From: Sphingorhabdus sp.
Lineage (GTDB): Bacteria > Pseudomonadota > Alphaproteobacteria > Sphingomonadales > Sphingomonadaceae
Reading direction: 5' to 3'
DNA: 64,000 bases
Assembly (NCBI GenBank): GCA_028279555.1
Contig: JANQNO010000005.1
Span: 186,001-250,000, forward strand
The notes beneath the pieces are model-generated. The model ran no database searches. It worked only from the letters and a program-made list of their open reading frames with translations, and was not told where the DNA came from. The position numbers were made by a program, and so were the translations under genes. Shown in pieces: positions 46,075 to 54,678 of this stretch (its first letter is position 1; each line of letters starts with the position of its first letter).

Positions 46075-46824
46075 TTAGAGCTGTTCGGTGTATTCGACTG
46101 AATGCTCAACCAGATCCCACAGCCCGCGGCCGGTCGGATGGGCGCGCTCCTCTTCAATATGGCCAACCAGACCGGCAGCGCGGCTGATCACCGAAAGCCC
46201 GCGCATCAGTTGAGGGGGCGTTTCTATCTCGCACAGCACCGCCGCGATGGCGCCGGTTGCGTTTATGGTGATGTGACGCCCGGAGACAGCATCGACGTGT
46301 TTTGACAGGATCTGCAGCGCTTCAATGTGCTGGCCCGGCACGCCCGCTTCGTGCGCGACTTCAAAAATGCGCGGTGTGCGGGGGTCATCCGGTTTGTGCA
46401 GGTGGTGACCAAAACCAGGCAGAGCACGTTTGGCCGCGCGATACTCCTTTGCCGTGCGCAGCGCCGCAGCCTCAATCCCTTCAGGGTCGGAAACCAGCTT
46501 TTCAAGCAGCTCAGCGGCCAGCTCGGTGGTCCCGACAAACTGGCTGCCAACAGCTAGGATACCTGCTGCAACGGCCGATTGACTAGCCTCAGGAGAAGAC
46601 ATGGCGATCATCCGTGTCGCGATGACGCTGGGGGTAAAGCCGTGCTCCATCAATGTGACAAGCACCATGTCCCAGATGGCTTTCTCGGTCGCGGTCGGCA
46701 TCCGCCCGCGGATTTGTAGAAAGGCCATTTCGGTAAAGGTGACCTTGCCGATCAGCTCTTCGACGAGGTTGCGCCCCCGGATGGTGATAGTGTCATTGTC
46801 GTGAGTTGCGATCGCAGTCTTCAT
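46075..46824 (-). CDS. Citrate synthase/citryl-CoA lyase-like protein
   Basis: 249 residues, little over half a citrate synthase. It keeps the active-site block LPGFGHHLHKPDDPRTPRIF and HITINATGAIAAVLCEIETP, and ends RAAGLVGHIEEERAHPTGRG. This size class is usually called citryl-CoA lyase and could split or form a C-C bond between an acyl-CoA and an oxo-acid. Start ATG 46824 follows GAGGAG; the frame is open to 46842. It is third in a minus-strand operon with a CoA-transferase and a dehydrogenase, so the true substrate is likely an acyl-CoA adduct rather than citrate. Confidence 0.75.
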   Translation of the reverse strand: MKTAIATHDNDTITIRGRNLVEELIGKVTFTEMAFLQIRGRMPTATEKAIWDMVLVTLMEHGFTPSVIATRMIAMSSPEASQSAVAAGILAVGSQFVGTTELAAELLEKLVSDPEGIEAAALRTAKEYRAAKRALPGFGHHLHKPDDPRTPRIFEVAHEAGVPGQHIEALQILSKHVDAVSGRHITINATGAIAAVLCEIETPPQLMRGLSVISRAAGLVGHIEEERAHPTGRGLWDLVEHSVEYTEQL

Positions 46825-46891
46825 GGGTTGGTTTCTCCTCAAGCGATGGATAAATTCTGGCCTCTATATTAATCAAGTGCAGCCGGGTATT

Positions 46892-47995
46892 TCACGCGAA
46901 TTCCTCACGTATCCGTGGGCCATGCTGATTGAGCGCTGGTATCGTTTCGGGATAACGGTTCCATGGATGGGCTGGCATAGAGTATGACTCGCCCCCGACT
47001 TCGACCATGCTTGTCCTCATCTGGGGATGGGTCGCCAGATCCTCTATCTCGGTAACGTTCCCAAGGGCGATGTTGGCCTGGGCAAGCCGCGTCCTGAGGG
47101 TTTCGGCATCAAGACCGCTGGCAACATCGTTGATAATGGTATCAAGGTTTTCGCGGTTGGAAACCCGATCCGCGTTGGAGGCGAAGCGCGGATCGAGGGC
47201 AATTTCAGGGTCACCCAGAACAACATGGCAGAACTCTTGCCACTCGCGTTCATGCTGAACCGCGAAGACCACCCATTTGCCGTCCTTGGTCTGATAGGCG
47301 CCATAGGGTGCGATAGTCGCGTGGTGCAGCCCCACACGAGAAGGCGCGCTCCCACCGTGTGCCGAATGGGCATAGGGAACTGACATCCAGTCGGCGAGCC
47401 CGTCAAACAGGCTTACTGATATGTGCTTTCCGCGCTGCGTCGCCTTTCGCTCGATCAAAGCTTCCAGAATGGCGGCATGCGCATTCATCCCGCAGCAGAT
47501 ATCCGCGACCGAAACGCCAACCCTTGCAGGCGCGTTTGCGTTGCCGGTAATTGCCGCAAGGCCGGCTTCGCACTGCACAAGCAGATCATAGGCCTTTGCT
47601 TTCACCATCGGGCCGCTCTGGCCATAGCCGCTGATACTGCAAGAGATCAGCTGCGGATTGTCTGCTGCTAGCTGCTTGGGCCCCAAGCCAAGCCGCTCCG
47701 CTGCGCCTGGAGCAAGGTTTTCAAGGAAGATGTCGGCATCCTTGAGAATCCGCCTGAGCAGTTTTGCATCTGCCTTGCTCTTCAAATCGAGCGCAACCGA
47801 TTGCTTGCCGCGATTAAGCCAGACAAAATAGCTGCTTTCCCCGCCGATCGCGTGATCATAGCGGCGTGCGAAATCGCCCTCCGGGCGTTCAATCTTGATC
47901 ACGCGCGCACCAGCCGCCGCAAGGCGCGCGGTGCAAAGCGGAGCGGCCACCGCCTGTTCGAGCGCGACTACAGTGATGCCTTCAAGTGCCGTCAT
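46892..47995 (-). CDS. Class III CoA-transferase (CaiB/BaiF family)
   Basis: 367 residues: VVALEQAVAAPLCTARLAAA, IKIERPEGDFARRYD, ENLAPGAAERLGLG, and GVSVADICCGMNAHAAILEA with the Asp expected to carry the acyl intermediate. It moves CoA between organic acids. Coupled by one-base overlap to the upstream dehydrogenase gene. Together they may activate and desaturate the same acid, with the citrate synthase-like enzyme downstream. Confidence 0.88.
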   Translation of the reverse strand: MTALEGITVVALEQAVAAPLCTARLAAAGARVIKIERPEGDFARRYDHAIGGESSYFVWLNRGKQSVALDLKSKADAKLLRRILKDADIFLENLAPGAAERLGLGPKQLAADNPQLISCSISGYGQSGPMVKAKAYDLLVQCEAGLAAITGNANAPARVGVSVADICCGMNAHAAILEALIERKATQRGKHISVSLFDGLADWMSVPYAHSAHGGSAPSRVGLHHATIAPYGAYQTKDGKWVVFAVQHEREWQEFCHVVLGDPEIALDPRFASNADRVSNRENLDTIINDVASGLDAETLRTRLAQANIALGNVTEIEDLATHPQMRTSMVEVGGESYSMPAHPWNRYPETIPALNQHGPRIREEFA

Positions 47996-49149
47996 TAGAA
48001 GCTCTTTGGCATGCCGAGCACATGGGTTCCGACATGGCTGAGGATTAGATTGGTTGAGATGGGAGCAACCTGATAAAGGCGGGTTTCGCGGAACTTGCGT
48101 TCAACATCGAATTCTTCGGCGAAGCCGAAACCGCCATGCGTTTGCACGCAGGTATCGGCTGCAGCCCATGATGCCTCAGAGGCAAGCAACTTTGCCATGT
48201 TGGCTTCCGAACCGCATGGCTCATCGGCGTCGTACAGCTCGGCCGCATCGTTGACGGCAAGCGCGGCTGCATGGGTTTGCACTTGCGCCCGCGCGATGGG
48301 GAACTGAACGCCCTGGTTTGTGGCGATCGTGCGGCCGAACACTTCGCGTTCATTGGCGTAGGCAACCGCCTTATCAATGAAGAACCGCGCATCGCCTATG
48401 CACTCGCTTGCAATTAGAATACGTTCCGCGTTCATGCCTGAGAGAATGTAGCGAAAGCCCTTGCCCTCTTCGCCAAGCCGGTTCTCTACCGGAACTTCGA
48501 GATCATCAAAGAACAGCTCGGTGGTCGCGTGGTTCAGCATGGTGCGGATCGGTCTGATCGTCAGACCATTGCCAACCGCCTGGCGCATATCAACCAGCAG
48601 GACGCTCATTCCGTCAGACGGCTTGCTAACCTCTTCGCGCGCGGTCGTTCGCACCAACAGGATCATAAGGTCGCTATGCTCGGCCCTGCTGATCCAGATT
48701 TTCTGGCCGGAGACGCGGTAGACATCGCCATCGCGCTTGGCGAAGGTCTTGATGCGGGTGGTATCGGTGCCACTTCCTGGCTCTGTGACGCCAAAGGCCT
48801 GAAGCCTGAGTGCACCTCTGGCAATTCCGGGAAGGTATTTTTCCTTCTGCTCTTCGCTGCCATGTTTCAGCAGCGTGCCCATCACATACATCTGCGCGTG
48901 TGCGGCACCGCCATTGCAGCCCGAACGATGGATTTCTTCCATCACGGCGCAGGCTGCGCCTATGCCCAGACCATAGCCGCCATACCGCTCTGGAATGAGT
49001 ATCGACAGCCAGCCCTCATCGGTCAGGCGCTGAACAAATTCGGCCGGATAGCTGCGCGTTCGGTCGCACTTCTGCCAGTACTCACCCGGGAACTGTGCGC
49101 ACAGGCGCCGAACGCCTTCGCGGATGTCAGAAAATGACTGTGTGTTCAC
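47995..49149 (-). CDS. Acyl-CoA dehydrogenase family protein
   Basis: About 384 residues from GTG 49149 (NTQSFSDIREGVRRLCAQFP). The frame is open to 49230, but a start there would leave no room for a promoter before the divergent LysR gene. Shows RLQAFGVTEPGSGTDTTRIK, VSGQKIWISRAEHSDLMILL, PIRTMLNHATTELFFDDLEV and QTHGGFGFAEEFDVERKFRE. First gene of the three-gene minus operon, probably under control of the LysR protein encoded next door. Confidence 0.86.
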   Translation of the reverse strand: MNTQSFSDIREGVRRLCAQFPGEYWQKCDRTRSYPAEFVQRLTDEGWLSILIPERYGGYGLGIGAACAVMEEIHRSGCNGGAAHAQMYVMGTLLKHGSEEQKEKYLPGIARGALRLQAFGVTEPGSGTDTTRIKTFAKRDGDVYRVSGQKIWISRAEHSDLMILLVRTTAREEVSKPSDGMSVLLVDMRQAVGNGLTIRPIRTMLNHATTELFFDDLEVPVENRLGEEGKGFRYILSGMNAERILIASECIGDARFFIDKAVAYANEREVFGRTIATNQGVQFPIARAQVQTHAAALAVNDAAELYDADEPCGSEANMAKLLASEASWAAADTCVQTHGGFGFAEEFDVERKFRETRLYQVAPISTNLILSHVGTHVLGMPKSF

Positions 49150-49232
49150 GGCGCATGCTTTTCGTTTTGGTTCACTTTCCCAGTGCATAGGATTGCGACA
49201 GTGATACGTCCAAGACATTTCAATTAGCATAT

Positions 49233-49251
49233 CTATGCTGTATGCGCATAG
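49233..49251. promoter_or_regulatory. LysR-type operator dyad CTATGC-N7-GCATAG
   Basis: Perfect dyad containing T-N11-A (T49236, A49248), the LysR-box pattern, centred between the LysR gene and the divergent dehydrogenase gene. TATGC also repeats on both sides (49226-49258). Confidence 0.65.
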
Positions 49252-49253
49252 CT

Positions 49254-50162
49254 ATGCGACTGAAGACCCTGCGTATTCTGCGCGAAACCATTGCCACTGG
49301 CAGCATGTCAAAGGCCGCCTCCCGGCTCAGGATCGCCCAGCCACAGATTTCCCGGCTGATTGGCGATCTGGAGGCAGAGATTGGTGCCCCCCTTCTGGAA
49401 CGCCATCCAAAGGGGGTCGAACCGACCGGGGCGGGCAGGATTTTGTCAGCGCTCTCCCATCGGATTGAGGGTGAGATGGAGGATGCGCTGGCGCAAATTG
49501 CGGAAACCTCGGGGATCGCTTCCGGTGAGATAACGCTGGGTGTGCCTGGCTCACTTTCGGAAACGCTGGTTCCGCGCTTGCTTGATGAGATTCGGCATAG
49601 TCATCCGGGTATCAGGTTGCGAGTGGTCGACGGGTTCAGCGCTGCGCTCCATCGTCAAACACTGGATGGTCGGCTGGACCTCGCATTGCTCTACACCAGA
49701 GCTTCTGATCGGGCGCTCGTGCAAGAGCAGGTGTTGGAAGACAGCCTTGGACTCGTGTCAAAACGTGTTGGAACGGCAGGTGATAGCAAAGAGGCAACCG
49801 TGCCAATCACCGCGCTTGTCGGTGCAGAACTGGTTCTGCCAGCCGCGCCAAACCGGCTCCGGCTGTTGGTTGACCGCGCCGCCGAAGAGGCGGACGTCAC
49901 CTTGCAAGTTATCTCGGAGATTGATTCGCTCAATGCTCTGGTGAAGCTCTGCGTCCGGGGCACAAGCAACACGATCCTGCCCCAATCGGCAGTGGTTGAT
50001 GAAATCAGGGCGGGATCAGTTCAATGGCGCCCGATAGTGCCTGCAATCAAGCGCACCATTTCGCTCGCCCGCCTGAAGGGCAAAGGAGAGACACAGGTGA
50101 TGCGCGCTGTAGCCGATAGCGTCCGGCGCGCCTGCCATGAGCTTTTTGGCTCAGCCAATTAG
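49254..50162 (+). CDS. LysR-family transcriptional regulator
   Basis: 302 residues from ATG 49254 (RLKTLRILRETIATGSMSKA). The winged helix-turn-helix AASRLRIAQPQISRLIGDLE is followed by the effector domain with GEITLGVPGSLSETLVPRLL and LVLPAAPNRLRLLVDRAAEE. ATG 49242 is in frame but lies inside the CTATGC dyad, and neither start has a strong ribosome-binding site. It probably controls the divergent acyl-CoA dehydrogenase/CoA-transferase/citrate synthase-like operon and its own gene. Confidence 0.88.
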   Translation: MRLKTLRILRETIATGSMSKAASRLRIAQPQISRLIGDLEAEIGAPLLERHPKGVEPTGAGRILSALSHRIEGEMEDALAQIAETSGIASGEITLGVPGSLSETLVPRLLDEIRHSHPGIRLRVVDGFSAALHRQTLDGRLDLALLYTRASDRALVQEQVLEDSLGLVSKRVGTAGDSKEATVPITALVGAELVLPAAPNRLRLLVDRAAEEADVTLQVISEIDSLNALVKLCVRGTSNTILPQSAVVDEIRAGSVQWRPIVPAIKRTISLARLKGKGETQVMRAVADSVRRACHELFGSAN

Positions 50163-50190
50163 CTTGACGGAGCGGCTCCCGGAGCACTCT

Positions 50191-51273
50191 TTAGTCCCTT
50201 GAATTCTCCCGATAGACTGAGGGTGTAACGCCGACCCACGCAGTGAATGCCCGCGTGAAGTCAGACGGCTCGGAAAAGCACAGCTTCTCGGCGATCTGGG
50301 CTATCGACCAACCGCTTTGTTCGAGAAATTTCTTCGCCAGCGAGCAACGAACGCGATCTTTCAGGCGCTGAAACGACACATCCTCTCGTGCAAGTCTGCG
50401 AGATAGCGTTCGCGAGCTGCAGCACAACTCGCGCGAGAGAAGTTCCAATGTCGGGATTTGATAGCCTTCGCGATACATATCAAACAACAACTGCTCCACG
50501 CGTGAAGAGAAACTCTGCGTATCCTCCGGAAGGAGGAACCAGTCACCTTCCTCATCAAACGCGCCGCCATTGGCGAATTCCAAACCGGTGCGGACGATCG
50601 GGGCATCCATATACTCACACGGGAACGAGATATACGTTTTCTTGGCTCCGAAATGGACCGGGCAATTGAACATCCGCTTGTAGTCGAGACAACCATCGGG
50701 GCGCTTACTCGAAAAACACATCTGTGTAAGTGGTATGGAATGAGCGATAAGCCAACATTTGATCTTGTATGCCCAGGTCAAACAAAACCACTCAAGAATA
50801 TGGCGCTCAACCTCGGGCTTCAGGCCGCGTATCTGGTAGGTGATATCGACAGTTTCCGAGGACCAGTTCGTGTGAATTTCGATAAATATGTCATTTCTGA
50901 TCGCGTTCACCCAGTTAGTCATACGGCGGACCGCATGGCCGAGTGTTTTGCACTCAACCGCAGAGTGCCCCACGATATATCCCATTTCCAGCTTGGCCGG
51001 GATCTTCAAAAAACCAAGATACTCGTCATTGAGAACCTTGCGGGCGGCCAGTATCAGCCGATGCAGTTCTTCTCCGTCCAGTCTGGCTTCAGGGTCGCCA
51101 AACACATCAGGATCAACCTTCGCCATGCTCAAAATAGTGCGAGGGTCGTAACCGTTGAGCTCCGCACCGCGCAGCAGGCCGCGAACGTAATATGGCCCAA
51201 CTTCTCTGCCAATAGCCGGTTTGGGGCTTCGGTCCCAAAGCTGACTTTCATCAATCTTGTTCTCGGTACCCAC
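50191..51273 (-). CDS. AraC-family regulator with arabinose-binding-like N-terminal domain (OruR type)
   Basis: About 360 residues from GTG 51273 behind GAGAGAGGA; the frame is open to 51354. The N-terminal PF12625-like domain (AARKVLNDEYLGFLKIPAKL; VGHSAVECKTLGHAVRRMTN) senses a ligand. The C-terminus is a double helix-turn-helix: LELLSRELCCSSRTLSRRLA and SIAQIAEKLCFSEPSDFTRA, ending FTAWVGVTPSVYR. Likely activates part of the catabolic cluster in response to a lipid or acyl-CoA. Divergent from the crotonase/SDR pair. Confidence 0.87.
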   Translation of the reverse strand: MGTENKIDESQLWDRSPKPAIGREVGPYYVRGLLRGAELNGYDPRTILSMAKVDPDVFGDPEARLDGEELHRLILAARKVLNDEYLGFLKIPAKLEMGYIVGHSAVECKTLGHAVRRMTNWVNAIRNDIFIEIHTNWSSETVDITYQIRGLKPEVERHILEWFCLTWAYKIKCWLIAHSIPLTQMCFSSKRPDGCLDYKRMFNCPVHFGAKKTYISFPCEYMDAPIVRTGLEFANGGAFDEEGDWFLLPEDTQSFSSRVEQLLFDMYREGYQIPTLELLSRELCCSSRTLSRRLAREDVSFQRLKDRVRCSLAKKFLEQSGWSIAQIAEKLCFSEPSDFTRAFTAWVGVTPSVYRENSRD

Positions 51274-51535
51274 GTCCAATTCCTCTCTCCGTGGCAATCC
51301 GGTTTTCGCTCTCTTGTCGTCATGACAACGCCCCGATCGCGAAACCGCTACCATGCAATATCAGACACTATCACTAGTCACACGCCATTTGCAAGGAATG
51401 AGAGTGGGTCGTCTATTGCTTACGCTATGGGCAAGCCATGCCATGGAAAATGAGCTGGCAAGGGCAGATTTCTTGAGACTAGGGCGATATTCGTCCGGTT
51501 CGATTCCTGATGACAAACAGAACAAGGCAAATCTC

Positions 51536-52324
51536 ATGCAGAAGACAACTGGTTTCATTCAAACCGAAAGGCGCAATGCGGTAACGGTGATTTCAATTGC
51601 CCGCCCAGAGCAACGCAATGCTTTGAAAGCCGAGATGTATGGTGAGATAGCCGCTGCCATCCGCGAAGCAGACGCCGATAAGGATGTGCGCGCGATTGTC
51701 TTGCGCGGCGAAGGCCGGGACTATTGCGCAGGCAATGACATCTCCGATTTTTCGAATTTCGGCGATATGATTGACAGCAGCGGTGCAGATCCGAAGCAGT
51801 TCATCAACCGTGATAGTGCGCCTAGTGTGGAGCTGGTCCACGTCATGATGGAGGCACGCAAACCCCTTCTGGCTGCCATTCAGGGCAATGCCGTAGGGTT
51901 TGGCGCGACTATGCTGCTTCTTGTCGACTTTGTCTTTGCCGCGCCCGATGCCAAACTTCGTTATCCCTTCGTCGACCTAGCGATGGTTCCGGAGGCTGGA
52001 TCTTCATTGCTCCTCAAGGAGCGAGTGGGCTACTTAAAGGCCGCTGAAATCCTGATGCACAAGGGTATGGTTTTGGCAGACGAAGCGTGCGAACTCGGCC
52101 TAGTCAATGAAGTGGTCGAGCAGGACCGCGTGCTTGATCGAGCATTTGAGGTTGCCGACACTCTGGCCAAAAAGCCGCCGATTGCGCTGGCGGAAACCAA
52201 GGCTCTGTTGCGGCGTGACATAGAACCTCTTGCCGATCGCGTCGGAATTGAATTTGAACGGATTGCCGAGCGCACTACATCCACTGAAGCGCAAGCGTTG
52301 TTCAAACAATTCCTCAAGAAGTGA
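51536..52324 (+). CDS. Enoyl-CoA hydratase/isomerase
   Basis: 262 residues from ATG 51536; the frame is open to 51353 but the crotonase fold starts at FIQTERRNAVTVISIARPEQ. Shows GRDYCAGNDISDF, GNAVGFGATMLLLVDFVFAA and YPFVDLAMVPEAGSSLLLKE with the VPEAG Glu of delta3-delta2 isomerases. Six bases separate its stop from the SDR gene. The pair fits the breakdown of unsaturated acyl-CoAs. Confidence 0.87.
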   Translation: MQKTTGFIQTERRNAVTVISIARPEQRNALKAEMYGEIAAAIREADADKDVRAIVLRGEGRDYCAGNDISDFSNFGDMIDSSGADPKQFINRDSAPSVELVHVMMEARKPLLAAIQGNAVGFGATMLLLVDFVFAAPDAKLRYPFVDLAMVPEAGSSLLLKERVGYLKAAEILMHKGMVLADEACELGLVNEVVEQDRVLDRAFEVADTLAKKPPIALAETKALLRRDIEPLADRVGIEFERIAERTTSTEAQALFKQFLKK

Positions 52325-52330
52325 CACGAC

Positions 52331-53176
52331 GTGAACCAAGCAACAAACAACCCTCGCCAGCGGATTGAAGGCATCGCGTCCGATCTGGGAGGCAAAAGTG
52401 TGTTTATTGCTGGCGGCACATCCGGCATCAATCTGGGGATCGCAAAGGCATTCGCGTCATGCGGATCCGTCGTTGGGGTTGTCAGTCGTTCTGAGGAAAA
52501 AGTCGCCGCCGCGGTAGGCGATCTTTCAAACGGTAGCTCTCAAGCCTTCGGCGTCGCAGTCGATGTTCGTGAAGAAGCGGCATTGACCGATGCAGTTGCA
52601 CGGTTCGCAGAGTTTGCCGGAGGCACGATCAATATAGCAATATCGGGGGCTGCCGGGAATTTTCTTTGTCCAGCAAAGGAACTTTCAGCCAACGGCTTTA
52701 AGACAGTGGTCGATATTGATCTTCTGGGAAGCTTCAATGTGGCCAAGGCGGTCTATCCGCACCTAGAGCGCCCGGGTGGCGTGTTGCTGAACATATCCGC
52801 GCCGCAGGCCTACGCTCCCACTCCAAACCAAGTTCACGCCTGCGCCGCAAAAGCGGGCGTAGACCAGCTGAGCAGGGTGCTTGCTCTGGAGTGGGGACCA
52901 GAGGGTGTTCGCGTCAACTCCATTGTGCCCGGCGCTATTGCCAACACCGAAGGTCTGGCGAGACTGGCAAAGGATCCCGACGACGACAGCGGCGGGGCCG
53001 ACAGTCGGGTCTTGTCAACCATTCCATTGGGAAGGCACGGAGAGGTTGAGGACATTGCTGCGATGGCGCTGTTCCTGTCCTCGGATGCGGCAAGCTATGT
53101 GTCTGGCGCGGTCATACCCGTCGATGGTGGTTGGGGACCATCGGGGCCGGTGCCACGCAGGCAGTCAATCGCCTGA
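52331..53176 (+). CDS. SDR resembling 2,4-dienoyl-CoA reductase
   Basis: 281 residues from GTG 52331. Cofactor loop IAGGTSGINLGIAKAFA, then VVSRSEEKVAAA. The usual YxxxK site reads QVHACAAKAGVDQLSRVLAL, with Ala where Tyr is expected and Lys retained, and is followed by GPEGVRVNSIVPGAIANTEG. That pattern is typical of peroxisomal-type 2,4-dienoyl-CoA reductases, which do not use Tyr at this place. Paired with an enoyl-CoA isomerase gene, it would remove pre-existing double bonds. Confidence 0.8.
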   Translation: MNQATNNPRQRIEGIASDLGGKSVFIAGGTSGINLGIAKAFASCGSVVGVVSRSEEKVAAAVGDLSNGSSQAFGVAVDVREEAALTDAVARFAEFAGGTINIAISGAAGNFLCPAKELSANGFKTVVDIDLLGSFNVAKAVYPHLERPGGVLLNISAPQAYAPTPNQVHACAAKAGVDQLSRVLALEWGPEGVRVNSIVPGAIANTEGLARLAKDPDDDSGGADSRVLSTIPLGRHGEVEDIAAMALFLSSDAASYVSGAVIPVDGGWGPSGPVPRRQSIA

Positions 53177-53210
53177 CTACATGGCTCTAATCTGATCTCA
53201 ATTACATGTA

Positions 53211-54125
53211 CTAGAGCTTGACCCCGGTATCATCGGCCGCTTTCTTCAGGAACTTCAGTGACTGCTTTGAGATATCCATCTCATCCAATGCGGACTTGTC
53301 ATTCAACTGGTCGGCTTGCGCCGCGATTGCCTCAGGCGTTCTTTCGCTTTCGGGAAGGTATATCCCTTCGCTTTCCATGATGAATATCCGCGAGTAACCT
53401 CCTGATCCAGCTGCCATAATCCTCTTCGACGGTGCGTCCTCGCTCGCCAGATACAAGACCATTGGCGTGACCGCACTCGTCTTCATCAGCTTAAGCACGG
53501 GAGGTGGCATAAGATCGGCGGTCATTCTCGTGTTGGCCGCCGGTACGAGCGAGTTTACCCGGATATTGTATTTCGCTCCTTCCAGATGCAACACGTTCAT
53601 TAGCCCAACAACGCCCATTTTTGCTGCTGCGTAGTTTGACTGGCCGAAGTTCCCGTAAACACCCGAAGAGGACGAGGTCATCACAATCCGCCCATAGGCT
53701 GCCTCGCGCATATGCGGCCAAACCGCTGCTGTGCAATTGTAAGTGCCCAGCAGATGGGTTTCGATCACCGCGCGAAACGCTTCGGGCGTGACCTTTGCAA
53801 ATGTGGCGTCGCGCAGGATACCCGCATTGTTGATAAGAACATCAACGCGGCCCCATTGGGCCATGGCCTTGGCCACCATATCGTCGACTTGCACTCGATT
53901 GGTGACGTCGGCTCCGTGTGCGAACGCTTCGCCGCCCTTGTCGCTGATTTCCTTGACCACTGCGTTGGCCGGCTCAGACGAGCCTCCATCGCCGCTGACC
54001 GACCCGCCGTAATCATTGACGACGAGCTTTGCCCCGCGCGCTGCGAATTGCAGGGCGTGCTCTTTGCCAAGACCACCGCCTGCTCCGGTAACGATGACCA
54101 CCCGGCCGTTGAAATCAATAGTCAC
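53211..54125 (-). CDS. SDR 3-hydroxyacyl-CoA dehydrogenase, MFE-2 type
   Basis: 304 residues. VVIVTGAGGGLGKEHALQFA with VVNDYGGSVSGDGGSSEPAN is diagnostic of the dehydrogenase domain of peroxisomal multifunctional enzyme 2. Catalytic Ser in MTSSSSGVYGNFGQ and Tyr/Lys in SNYAAAKMGVVG. In eukaryotes this domain is fused to a MaoC hydratase; here the MaoC gene lies just upstream (54150-54611) on the same strand. Oxidises (3R)-hydroxyacyl-CoAs. Confidence 0.88.
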   Translation of the reverse strand: MTIDFNGRVVIVTGAGGGLGKEHALQFAARGAKLVVNDYGGSVSGDGGSSEPANAVVKEISDKGGEAFAHGADVTNRVQVDDMVAKAMAQWGRVDVLINNAGILRDATFAKVTPEAFRAVIETHLLGTYNCTAAVWPHMREAAYGRIVMTSSSSGVYGNFGQSNYAAAKMGVVGLMNVLHLEGAKYNIRVNSLVPAANTRMTADLMPPPVLKLMKTSAVTPMVLYLASEDAPSKRIMAAGSGGYSRIFIMESEGIYLPESERTPEAIAAQADQLNDKSALDEMDISKQSLKFLKKAADDTGVKL

Positions 54126-54149
54126 TTGTGAACCTCCAGAACTGATGAA

Positions 54150-54611
54150 TTATCCGGTCGCGTGGACCAGCGTCAGCCATTGAGCCGATAGCGCCGGTCG
54201 GTCGCTGCCCTCAATCTCTACCGTTACCACCATGGTCAGGAGAAATTGCCCCGGTTTGCGCTCATCAACCGAATCCAGAACAAACCGCCCGCGGATTCGG
54301 CTGCCTGTTCGAACGGGCGAAAGGAAGCGCAGCTTTTCGAACCCGTAATTGAAGCCCATGGTGGCGCCTTTGATAAGGATTTGCGCAACCTCAACCATCC
54401 CGCCCAGCAGCGAAAGTGTCAGGAAACCGTGCGCAATTGTCCCTCCCAGCGGGGTTTGGGCCGCCCTTTCCGGATCGACATGAATGAACTGGTGGTCGTT
54501 CGTCAGATCGGCGAACTCGTTGACCATCTCCTGAGGTACCTCGACCCAGTCCGAGACGCCAAGCTCCTGCCCAACAAGCTCTTTCACCGTTTCGCGTGTA
54601 TAAACCTTCAT
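54150..54611 (-). CDS. MaoC-family (R)-specific enoyl-CoA hydratase
   Basis: 153 residues of hot-dog fold. The hydratase motif NEFADLTNDHQFIHVDPERA has the catalytic Asp and His, followed by PLGGTIAHGFLTLSLLGGMV. It starts 67 bp after the thiolase gene on the minus strand and ends 24 bp before the MFE-2-type SDR. The three genes thiolase, MaoC and SDR together give hydration, oxidation and thiolysis. Confidence 0.9.
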   Translation of the reverse strand: MKVYTRETVKELVGQELGVSDWVEVPQEMVNEFADLTNDHQFIHVDPERAAQTPLGGTIAHGFLTLSLLGGMVEVAQILIKGATMGFNYGFEKLRFLSPVRTGSRIRGRFVLDSVDERKPGQFLLTMVVTVEIEGSDRPALSAQWLTLVHATG

Positions 54612-54678
54612 ATCTTGATCCTTCGCATCATCAATTGGCTGGTGTTGTCGACTGTCAGTGGAATGCCGGGCACCGGGA

